A stretch of DNA of 7,729 bases from Methanosarcinales archaeon (GCA_009618475.1 WJOV01000080.1:1-7729); one strand, 5' to 3'. Counted from the first letter of the stretch, positions 1 through 6,212 are shown. The notes: a model not told the origin generated them from the sequence alone. Numbers and translations: made by a program.

Positions 1-624
1 AGCACATGCTGTAAGCTTTTAGACATTGAGGGGGGAAGGGCTAATGATTTTGTCGCATTCGTGCCTAACGAGAGCACATTTTTAAGCCATTTACAGGAAC
101 ATTTAATGAGAAGTTGGGAGCGCATAGAGAAGAGCGAAGCGCATGTAAACATTGTTAAGGACATTATAAACAAGTCCGTGAATGATACCTTTACCGAAAT
201 CATTGTGAGAGAGAACGAGTTATATGCAAGGAAAGAAGTAAATGGTAAACCATTCTATGTCAAAGTTCGAGACTTAGGCGATGGGGTCAAGAAGATACTT
301 AGTGTCCTCATGTGGCTTGAAGCATGCTCACCTGAACTCGTGCTCTGGGACGATTTTGAGGCTTCTGTTCATCCAACGCTGATAAAACTTGTTTTAGAGT
401 GGCTTGCGAAGAAGGATTGGCAGGTAGTGATTGCAACGCACAGCATAGACGTACTCTTGAAGATTATTGATACAAAACTCGAAAGCAAGGATTGCGGCCT
501 CATTCTGCTTCAAAAGACCGCAGATGACATATTACTGCACAATAGACTCACGCTCGAAGAAATTGAGGACTTTGTGATTTCTAACCAGGACCCGAGACTT
601 TTGCCGGATTTACTAAAACTATGA
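1..624 (+). CDS. AAA/ABC-type ATPase, C-terminal part (5' end outside window)
   Basis: The frame is open from base 1, so the gene is cut by the left edge; a GTG at 61 is only an internal codon. The visible 207 residues hold the second half of a RecF/SMC/OLD-like nucleotide-binding domain. There is an ABC-signature-like LGDGVKK (nt 274-294), a Walker B strand LVLWDDFEASVHP (around nt 334-372) and an H-loop VVIATHS (nt 424-444). The Walker A lies off the window. In this family ATP binding drives dimerisation of the head domains, often controlling a nuclease or Toprim partner. The usual catalytic Glu after the Walker B Asp is Asp here (DDFE rather than DEPE), which could slow hydrolysis. The stop TGA overlaps the ATG of the next frame (ATGA, 621-624), so the two are probably co-transcribed and translationally coupled. 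The ATPase fold is clear; the specific subfamily is not. Confidence 0.85.
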   Translation, partial: STCCKLLDIEGGRANDFVAFVPNESTFLSHLQEHLMRSWERIEKSEAHVNIVKDIINKSVNDTFTEIIVRENELYARKEVNGKPFYVKVRDLGDGVKKILSVLMWLEACSPELVLWDDFEASVHPTLIKLVLEWLAKKDWQVVIATHSIDVLLKIIDTKLESKDCGLILLQKTADDILLHNRLTLEEIEDFVISNQDPRLLPDLLKL

Positions 625-800
625 AATTCAAGGCGGAGTTTGAGAATTTTGAGAATTTACGGAAGTGTTCGTGTGTTGCTTTAACTGGAAACGGGAGTAG
701 CGAAGTAGGATTATTAGAAGTCATTACAAAAAAGCTCGATGGCACTTCAAACCTTCTCTGCTTCCCTCACTATCCAAGCAGAATCGGGCTTTCGGAGTAG
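621..800 (+). CDS. N-terminal part of ATPase partner protein, ending at in-frame TAG
   Basis: ATG at 621 overlaps the stop of the ATPase gene. The frame encodes 59 residues beginning MKFKAEFENFENL and ends at TAG 798-800. It includes the stretch VALTGNGSSEVGLLEVITKK (about residues 19-38), which resembles the first strand-helix unit of Toprim-like domains, where a conserved Glu follows a small-residue turn. The next codon after the TAG is ATG, and the same frame stays open to 1310, so this looks like the first quarter of one 229-residue protein. Three readings are possible. TAG may be decoded (pyrrolysine or suppression), the gene may be broken by a nonsense mutation or sequencing error, or this may be a genuine separate small protein. 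The first two fit better because the sequence ends without any domain boundary. Confidence 0.5.
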   Translation: MKFKAEFENFENLRKCSCVALTGNGSSEVGLLEVITKKLDGTSNLLCFPHYPSRIGLSE

Positions 801-1310
801 ATGCGGGAGAAATTTGAACCCAGAACAACCCTTGCCATATTGAATGTTGTCGCACATTATGTCAAAGCTTCTATCCACGGACCTTTTCTTGTGATTATTG
901 ACTTAGAGCATTTTAACACGGACATCGCTGAAGATGTCAAAAATCAAATCAATCGTGAGAAAATGGGCTTTAGCATCAAGGAGGAGATAAAGGAGATAGA
1001 CTATTCAGACGAAAAAGCCTTGTTGATAAGCTGTCAAAATGTGAAGGATTTCTCTATCGTGATGTGCGTCATGGGCGATAAGACTTGTCCAAAGACTGAG
1101 TTCCATATTGCTAAAGTAATAGAGTACAAATATGGCGTGTGGATAGACCCTTGTCAAGATAAGGAAGAATTTCGGAAAAGAGTAAAACAAACAACAGGGA
1201 CAAAAAGTTATGGCAAACTGATAAAGAATTTGGGGACAGAAGACCTTGTGAAGTTCTTTCCTCAACTAATGCAAGCTATGAAGGCTATTGAAGAGATTAT
1301 CAACTCATAA
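801..1310 (+). CDS. ATPase partner protein, Toprim-like, family not recognised
   Basis: The frame has 169 residues from ATG 801 and is in phase with the 621-800 frame, separated only by TAG. The strand FLVIIDLEHF (about residues 29-38 from this ATG) resembles the acidic strand of Toprim-like folds (hhhhDxD/E), and the C-terminal helix LVKFFPQLMQAMKAIEEI is a typical end of DUF3226/DUF4276/RloB-like accessory proteins. These resemblances are by eye only. A GGAG at 794-797 sits just 3 bases before the ATG, a poor spacing for independent initiation, which favours translation as the continuation of 621-800. The gene is the last in its transcription unit, because 1311-1530 carries a fresh promoter for recQ. 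The likely role is as effector or regulator of the adjacent ATPase; no catalytic activity can be asserted. Confidence 0.65.
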   Translation: MREKFEPRTTLAILNVVAHYVKASIHGPFLVIIDLEHFNTDIAEDVKNQINREKMGFSIKEEIKEIDYSDEKALLISCQNVKDFSIVMCVMGDKTCPKTEFHIAKVIEYKYGVWIDPCQDKEEFRKRVKQTTGTKSYGKLIKNLGTEDLVKFFPQLMQAMKAIEEIINS

Positions 1311-1470
1311 TTCTAACAATCAGCACAATTGAACTGCAAAAATAGAAAGAGGAAATAACCACAAAAGTAAAAGTATCGTTTCCTGTAAATGAGAAAACCG
1401 TGATGGTAGAGAAAAGTATCTAAATGTAATTGTAAGTGAGGCGCATCTCAGCGAGAGAAAATAAATGATA

Positions 1471-1522
1471 AGCAAAACTTTTATATTTAACCTCTTTAAA
1501 CCTAACCTAAGTGTGATGAGGT
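1471..1522 (+). promoter_or_regulatory. recQ promoter and ribosome binding site
   Basis: An archaeal core promoter is visible: BRE-like AGCAAAAC (1471-1478) followed by TATA element TTTATATTT (1480-1488). The expected start of transcription is near 1508-1511. The short leader carries GAGGT (1518-1522), 8 bases before the ATG at 1531. The rest of the 220-base gap (1311-1470) shows only short A-rich sequence; I see no convincing gene or terminator there. Confidence 0.65.
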
Positions 1523-1530
1523 AAATAAAA

Positions 1531-3921
1531 ATGGGCAGTAACTCCTCCGACTCAAAAGACCCCCTGACAATTTTAAACACCATATTCAATCACCGCTCTT
1601 TTCGCTCACGACAAGAAGGAATAATTGAGAACGTGTTAGCCGGGAAGAATACGCTTGCCATTCTACCCACGGGTGCCGGGAAATCACTCTGCTTTCAAAT
1701 ACCCGCATTGATTTCGGATGGTCTGACAGTTGTTATAAGCCCGTTAATCGCATTGATGAAAGACCAGGTGGACAATCTAAAGAAGAAAGGTGTTCTTGAC
1801 GTGGCGTATATCAATTCCATGCTCGAGCAAAGCGCAAAAGAGCGGATATACGAGCAATTAAAAGAATCGGAATTGAAGATGCTGTATGTCGCTCCTGAAA
1901 CGTTCGTGGATAATAAATTAATGAGCATATTAAAGTCGTGTAATATCAGTTTGATAGCGATTGACGAGGTGCATTGCATTTCTATCTGGGGTCATAACTT
2001 CAGACCAGACTATTTACGACTGAAGCGGGTGATAAAGGAATTACACAATCCCGCTCCACCTGTGCTTGGATTGACAGCCACAGCCACCAACACAGTCGAA
2101 GAGGACATGCAAAAACAATTGGGCATAAAGTGTGATGTGTTCAAAGCAAGTTTTGACAGGCAGAACCTGTTATTTTCCGTGCTCAACCTGGAAAGCGCCC
2201 GCGAAAAAGAGGAAATGCTCAAAACACTGTTTAAACGGCTCAAAGGCTCTGCCATCGTTTACGTCAATTTCACGAGAACCGCAGAAGAAGTGGCTAATTA
2301 TTTAGCTGCGGAAGGGTTGAGCGCATCGTATTATCACGGTCAAATAAGGGATAAGGAAGAAAGAAGAAGGATACAAAATGATTTTATAAGCGGGAGAACG
2401 AGAATCGTGGTTGCTACAAATGCCTTTGGGATGGGGATTGACAAAGAGGACATAAGGGCAATAATCCATTATAATCTGCCGAAATCCATTGAGAGCTATT
2501 ATCAGGAGGTGGGTCGTGCGGGAAGGGATGGAAAGCCCGCGTATTGCTTCTTGCTTTATTCTAAAGTGGATGAACTCAAACTGCGAAAATTGGTTCAATA
2601 TAATACTCCTTCTCGGAAGCAAATTAAAGCGGTGCTTGATTTGTTGACACGAGAGGAGGGGAAATTAATTTACGTGAATGTGAAGCGGATAGCAAACGAT
2701 TTGAAGCTGGATGAAGTTCCCATCAAATTGATTTTGCATCATCTCGAGCGGATGGGTGCGATAAAAACGTATTTCAGGATTTACCGGCATGCTGCGGTGA
2801 GAATGCAGAACGCTGACGTCGAATCGCGAAAATACCAGCAGGAGGCGGAAGTGATAATCGGGAATGCGTATTTCAAGGAGAATTTGGGTAGATGGCTGGA
2901 TTTGGAGAAGCTGAGCAGTTCCGTTCAGATATCAGTTCCGAGGATAAACAACGTGTTGCGGGAGTTGAAAACCGAAGGAAGGATAGAACTTAGAGAGCGG
3001 GATTTTTGCACGCCTGTCAAAGTCAATACCGGTATAAAAGACGTTGACACGATTGAGCTGCTTGAAATCTTTTTCCAATTGGAAGAGAGCAGCATGAAAA
3101 AGATAGACAATGCGGTGGAGTATGTGGAGAGCGAGGAGTGCAAGAGGAAGTTCATCCTGAATTATTTCGGTGAGGTTTATAGCGGGGAGTGCAATGCGTG
3201 CAGTGTTTGCAATCCGTTATTGCGTTACATAGGAGAGGATGTTGAAGAGGGAGAAATGGAATTGAGCAAACAAGATATACCAGTCCGCGATGAGGGCGGG
3301 AAAGAGCAATCGGCGAAAAGTGCCAACACGGCTTTTATTATTCTTGGACTGGTAAAAAATCTGGATTTTCATGCCGGCAGGACATTACTGGCAGACATAT
3401 TGATTGGCTCAAAGTCAAAGAAGATGGAAGGAATCAGGCAAAATCCAAAAATAGCAAGTTATTATGGCATTTTAAAAGAATATACGGCACAAGAAGTGAT
3501 TGGTATTATTGACCAGTTAATAGCGAAAGGATATTTGATAAAAAAGCAAGGTAGTTCGAATTTGCCAAGACCTTTATTATATCTTACGGAGTTGGCAAAG
3601 AAGTCGTTGGAAGAGCGGATAGCCATAGATTTGCGGTTGCCGGTGAAAAAGGCGATTAGTGAACCCGGGAATTCGCACGTGCTTGCGGAGTTAAAGAAGT
3701 GGCGAAAAAATATTGCGGCTGAGAAGAATATCCCGGCTTATTGCGTTTTTCACGATAGCACGTTAATCGGGATAGCGAATCAATTGCCGAAGACAAGGGA
3801 GGAGTTAGAGGTGATTAAAGGGATTGGTAAAAGGAAGATTGAATCGTATGGCGAGGAGATATTGCGGATAGTGAATGGAAAGGACGAAGTATTTTTCGTT
3901 GATGACTCACAAGTTAGATAG
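1531..3921 (+). CDS. recQ: RecQ family ATP-dependent DNA helicase
   Basis: This complete 796-residue superfamily 2 helicase would unwind DNA 3' to 5' in recombination and replication-fork repair. Motif 0 lies at about residues 20-30 (SFRSRQEG). The Walker A LPTGAGKS is at 45-52, motif Ia at 67-82, the DEVH box at 145-148, motif III GLTATA at 180-185, motif V ATNAFGMGID at 295-304 and motif VI with arginine finger QEVGRAGRDG at 325-334. A zinc module has Cys at 537, 554, 557 and 560 around an NYFGE stretch. An RQC winged helix follows at about 598-690 and an HRDC domain at about 714-782. The length exceeds the roughly 610 residues of E. coli RecQ mainly because about 150 extra residues lie between motif VI and the zinc module. 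They contain two winged-helix-like stretches (about 365-425 and 447-498). The start is supported by GAGGT 8 bases upstream. The gene ends with TAG. It is transcribed alone and converges on the vWA gene. Confidence 0.96.
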   Translation: MGSNSSDSKDPLTILNTIFNHRSFRSRQEGIIENVLAGKNTLAILPTGAGKSLCFQIPALISDGLTVVISPLIALMKDQVDNLKKKGVLDVAYINSMLEQSAKERIYEQLKESELKMLYVAPETFVDNKLMSILKSCNISLIAIDEVHCISIWGHNFRPDYLRLKRVIKELHNPAPPVLGLTATATNTVEEDMQKQLGIKCDVFKASFDRQNLLFSVLNLESAREKEEMLKTLFKRLKGSAIVYVNFTRTAEEVANYLAAEGLSASYYHGQIRDKEERRRIQNDFISGRTRIVVATNAFGMGIDKEDIRAIIHYNLPKSIESYYQEVGRAGRDGKPAYCFLLYSKVDELKLRKLVQYNTPSRKQIKAVLDLLTREEGKLIYVNVKRIANDLKLDEVPIKLILHHLERMGAIKTYFRIYRHAAVRMQNADVESRKYQQEAEVIIGNAYFKENLGRWLDLEKLSSSVQISVPRINNVLRELKTEGRIELRERDFCTPVKVNTGIKDVDTIELLEIFFQLEESSMKKIDNAVEYVESEECKRKFILNYFGEVYSGECNACSVCNPLLRYIGEDVEEGEMELSKQDIPVRDEGGKEQSAKSANTAFIILGLVKNLDFHAGRTLLADILIGSKSKKMEGIRQNPKIASYYGILKEYTAQEVIGIIDQLIAKGYLIKKQGSSNLPRPLLYLTELAKKSLEERIAIDLRLPVKKAISEPGNSHVLAELKKWRKNIAAEKNIPAYCVFHDSTLIGIANQLPKTREELEVIKGIGKRKIESYGEEILRIVNGKDEVFFVDDSQVR

Positions 3922-4052
3922 CAATTGTTATTGGGTTGATTGCGTTTATAAGTGGTGCTTTGTGCCGCTTGTAAATTTTGTATTATTGAATCTAACTTTC
4001 CAAAAGTTTGATAGGCAAGTTCCCGTGCATCTCGAATTTTTTAAACCGTGGT

Positions 4053-4076
4053 TTTCTTTCTAAAAAATGAAAGAAG
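4053..4076. repeat. A/T-rich inverted repeat in the convergent gap
   Basis: The arms TTTCTTTC (4053-4060) and GAAAGAAG (4069-4076) can pair over 8 positions (the outermost as a wobble) around an 8-base A-rich loop. It stands just left of the stronger terminator hairpin in the gap between recQ and the vWA gene. On its own it is weak and may only be part of the terminator region. The remaining sequence from 3922 to 4052 shows no gene. Confidence 0.35.
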
Positions 4077-4077
4077 A

Positions 4078-4112
4078 AAGGGTGAGAACCCCTCTTCTCA
4101 TCTTTAATTTTT
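4078..4112. terminator. Probable bidirectional terminator between recQ and the vWA gene
   Basis: The core stem pairs GGTGAGAA (4081-4088) with TTCTCATC (4095-4102) over a 6-base loop. Three further A/G-T pairs extend it to positions 4078 and 4105. On the + strand it is followed by the T-rich stretch TTTAATTTTT, and on the - strand by CTTTCTTCTTTC. It lies between two genes that end towards each other, as expected for a shared terminator. Confidence 0.6.
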
Positions 4113-4152
4113 GTTGTAGGTTGCTCATTCCCTATCCTGAGTTACACCGACG

Positions 4153-5673
4153 TTAGTTTATCTGGGTGGCATCGTAGTTCTGACCGCTGTCAATGCTCAC
4201 ACACTCACCGCTCTGGTCGTACGGCACTTTGACCTGTACCGTACCCACGACAGGTTCATTTATTCCATCACTGGCGAGGAACGTGATCTCGTACACCCTA
4301 CCATCCTCGTTTCCGGACCGCTCAGCTCTGACGCTTGCTGTGTCAGTTCCAACACCATCCGCATCTGGCGCATGTTTATCACCGCCAGCACCATCTATTG
4401 AAGCTGTAGGCTCGTCGCTGGTAATGTTCGTAATGGTGATTGTGACATTATCACCATCTGGATCTGTAACACCTTCGATTGTTATGTCAACGAATTTATG
4501 GTTGGGCGGCCAGAGACAGTCTATGCTTGGATGTGCATCTGAAATGTCTGGCGGCTCATTCACTATCACAGTAATGGTTACACTTTGGTCACCATAGCTC
4601 ACGCCTTTATTGTCCATAGCACTAACGGTAAAAGTGTACACGCCAGAGACGGTTCCATCAGGCACATGGATGGTCTCCTCGAAAGTCACTGTCTCACCAG
4701 GGTTGACTTCATCGTATTTCACAGGTACTGAGCTCACCCACGACTCAAACCCAGAGCTGGCCTCTAAGTGGAGACCATTTACTTTGGGAACGGTGAGTCC
4801 CGCATTGACTGCCGCAACTACATCGTCAACCAGCGTCCCTGCGGTTGTGATGTAAACGCCCCCACCTGTGATGCCAGTCCAGTAATCCCAATAGTCAAGT
4901 ACAGATAAGCCAGAAGGTGTAGTCCAGTCGGCAGTATGGCACTCTATTAGGGTAACTCCGCTGGCATTCATGGCTGCCAGAACCGTTTGCAGGTCTAGAT
5001 CATCGGCATCGAGTATTGTCTCATTACGTCCCGGGTCAGCCCCAGTTGACCAGGTGCCAGTGGTAACTCCTTCGTTCAGGTTGCAGTCATGAGGCACATT
5101 GTCACCGAAGTTGATCAGGATTCGTTTGGCTCCAGAACGCCATCCTACTGAGGGATCAGCATAGCTCTCATAGAATATCCGTGTGTAATCCTGTGGTCCA
5201 TCACCGCCACTACCCAAGCTCAATGCATTGATGGCATTTTCGACCGCAGTTCGATCGCTGGTCAGCGATTCATTCAGGCTATACGCATAATCACGACCCG
5301 ATCCATACGTGCGATTGTAGCCGCAAGAGTCATAACGGTCAGGATAGTCCATATAAGACATAACTCCGTAATTGATATCAACCCCTGTCGCATCCAACGC
5401 AGTCATGATTTCTGATGCGTTAGATTTTGCAGCGCCAATGATGCCGCCCATACTACCCGTCAGGTCGAAGGCGAAGACCACGTCAGCCTTGGGAGGCAAC
5501 TCAGGTATCGTTACTTCCTTCACCACAGTAATGGATTCGCACGGAGATAATTCCGCCTTTACCGTATCCGGTGAGATGCTGGCACTGGCTAACGCTGCTA
5601 AGACACTCCCAATCATTACCACCGCAAACAAAACCGCTGTAATTCTTCCCTTTATATTTTTATTGTTTCTCAT
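4153..5673 (-). CDS. Secreted von Willebrand factor A domain protein with Ig-like C-terminal domains
   Basis: The product has 506 residues. A signal peptide is clear: basic N-terminus MRNNKNIKGR, hydrophobic core at about 11-28, then ALASA near 27-31. A vWA domain spans about 63-295. Its metal-site motif is DLTGS (70-74, the D-x-S-x-S site with Thr for the first Ser), with GGDGPQD (157-162) as in integrin-beta/CLCA-type domains and a late Asp in NFGDNVPH (D191). A linker or beta-domain runs to about 370. A second Ig/PKD-like unit from about 373 carries LWPPNHK (387-393) and DPDGDNVT, motifs seen in extracellular repeat proteins. The protein probably acts outside the cell in metal-dependent adhesion or surface assembly. 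No C-terminal membrane helix or PGF-type sorting tail is visible, so it may be released or held by partners. Six cysteines are present in the mature part. By eye its GC content is higher than that of its neighbours. Confidence 0.9.
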   Translation of the reverse strand: MRNNKNIKGRITAVLFAVVMIGSVLAALASASISPDTVKAELSPCESITVVKEVTIPELPPKADVVFAFDLTGSMGGIIGAAKSNASEIMTALDATGVDINYGVMSYMDYPDRYDSCGYNRTYGSGRDYAYSLNESLTSDRTAVENAINALSLGSGGDGPQDYTRIFYESYADPSVGWRSGAKRILINFGDNVPHDCNLNEGVTTGTWSTGADPGRNETILDADDLDLQTVLAAMNASGVTLIECHTADWTTPSGLSVLDYWDYWTGITGGGVYITTAGTLVDDVVAAVNAGLTVPKVNGLHLEASSGFESWVSSVPVKYDEVNPGETVTFEETIHVPDGTVSGVYTFTVSAMDNKGVSYGDQSVTITVIVNEPPDISDAHPSIDCLWPPNHKFVDITIEGVTDPDGDNVTITITNITSDEPTASIDGAGGDKHAPDADGVGTDTASVRAERSGNEDGRVYEITFLASDGINEPVVGTVQVKVPYDQSGECVSIDSGQNYDATQIN

Positions 5674-5686
5674 TTTTTTCTTTTTT

Positions 5687-5694
5687 TCACCTCC
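5687..5694 (-). promoter_or_regulatory. Ribosome binding site of the vWA gene
   Basis: Read on the - strand this is GGAGGTGA, a perfect complement of the archaeal 16S rRNA tail. It is 13 A-rich bases away from the ATG at 5673, somewhat longer than usual. Its last three bases (TGA) are also the stop codon of the possible leader ORF upstream. Confidence 0.75.
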
Positions 5695-5848
5695 TATTTG
5701 TTTGGGTATTTATAAAGCGCCCCTCCTCGGCGCTTTCATCCAAAGGAAGGGATGAACGTGAAATGTTTAAGCCACAGAGATTATCCATTTTTTTATTCCA
5801 CCTTCTCTCTCCCTTTTCTTTTTTAGCCCCTTCATGAACTCGCACCAT
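5687..5848 (-). CDS. Possible 53-residue leader ORF upstream of the vWA gene
   Basis: On the - strand an ATG at 5848 opens a frame of 53 codons, with a second in-frame ATG at 5788 (33 codons) preceded by an AAGGTGG at 5798-5804, 9 bases upstream. The frame ends at TGA 5687-5689, inside the GGAGGTGA ribosome site of the vWA gene. The predicted peptide is basic in its first 20 residues (VHEGAKKEKGERRWNKK) and mixed afterwards, with no recognisable domain. The stop/ribosome-site overlap would allow translational coupling. Against it, the frame is short, it contains the hairpin at 5714-5736, and it may be an incidental open stretch. Confidence 0.25.
   Translation of the reverse strand: MVRVHEGAKKEKGERRWNKKMDNLCGLNISRSSLPLDESAEEGRFINTQTNRR
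5714..5736. repeat. Perfect GC-rich inverted repeat upstream of the vWA gene
   Basis: AAAGCGCC (5714-5721) and GGCGCTTT (5729-5736) are exact inverted copies separated by 7 bases. In the - strand transcript the loop reads GAGGAGG, itself similar to a ribosome binding site. The left arm overlaps a TATA-like TTTATAAATA (- strand, 5707-5716). That TATA element is too close to the ribosome site (transcription would begin near 5686) to be an ordinary promoter for this gene. A hairpin in the leader RNA is therefore more likely than a classical operator, though a protein-binding palindrome cannot be excluded. Confidence 0.6.
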
Positions 5849-6010
5849 CAAATTTTAAGGAAGTTTAATCAAAAAGCTTCGAAGTCCTCGCCTTCTTACC
5901 AATTTCATGTGTTTACCTTCGTTTTTCACACTTTCCTTCCCTTTTTATCCGTATTTATCCAAAAAGATAACGCAATAGAAAATTATTTATTGTCACCATT
6001 AGTAAAATGA
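5849..6010. other. A/T-rich non-coding spacer between divergent genes
   Basis: I see no gene here. The stretch is A/T-rich and should contain the true promoter of the leftward vWA transcript, but no single TATA element stands out. Candidates such as GATAAATACG read on the - strand (around 5949-5958) are weak. Confidence 0.4.
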
Positions 6011-6029
6011 TTTTCGGTTTTTAAAAAAT

Positions 6030-6046
6030 CGAAAAGCTTTATATAT
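6030..6046 (+). promoter_or_regulatory. Strong archaeal promoter for the rightward secreted-protein gene
   Basis: CGAAAAGC (6030-6037) matches the BRE and TTTATATAT (6038-6046) the TATA box. Transcription should start near 6066-6070, which gives a leader of about 145 bases before the ATG at 6213. An imperfect palindrome (6011-6035) ends inside the BRE. Confidence 0.7.
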
Positions 6047-6113
6047 TGTCAACCTAAAGCATATAAAAGGTATAACGAAGGAGCTACTAAGCGCGAGCGA
6101 AAAGGAAAAGGCA

Positions 6114-6206
6114 TTGCTTCTCGGAAGGGTTATATCCGTTGCAATTAATCCGCTTCTATTCGCTTTTTTGACTATCGTTGCGGTTAAAGTGTTGGAGGTG
6201 TTGTGA
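6114..6206 (+). pseudogene. Short membrane-peptide ORF or gene remnant in the leader
   Basis: From TTG 6114 a frame of 30 codons encodes a hydrophobic segment (VISVAINPLLFAFLTIVAVK in its middle) and ends at TGA 6204-6206. The same frame is open back to 6006 and reads plausibly as protein from about 6072 (ITKELLSASEKEKALLLGR), yet it has no ATG or GTG. The GGAGGTG (6194-6200) of the next gene lies in its tail, and the TGA is in phase with the ATG at 6213, two codons further. It could be a one-helix peptide started at TTG, or the remnant of a longer membrane protein; the NPLLFAF pattern faintly recalls PAP2-type phosphatase helices. No function is assigned. Confidence 0.3.
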
Positions 6207-6212
6207 GAAGAT

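Noticed and set aside
1378..1435. Short frame KVKVSFPVNEKTVMVEKSI ahead of recQ
   Set aside because: It is about 20 codons without a start codon or ribosome site and matches no known family.
1320..1589. Leftward 89-codon hydrophobic frame over the recQ promoter
   Set aside because: It overlaps the recQ promoter and start, has no ribosome site, and its hydrophobicity comes from reading A-rich DNA backwards.
4193..4855. Rightward frames of 134 and 81 codons inside the vWA gene
   Set aside because: They are antisense to a well-supported vWA protein and show no domain or ribosome site; they reflect its higher GC content.
5707..5716. TTTATAAATA as the vWA promoter on the - strand
   Set aside because: Transcription would start near 5686, removing the perfect GGAGGTGA from the message, so it is unlikely to be the main promoter.
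5771..5780. GCCACAGAGA, recalling the dispersed CCACAGAG-type repeats of some environmental genomes
   Set aside because: There is only one short copy and no tandem structure, so it cannot be called a repeat from this window.
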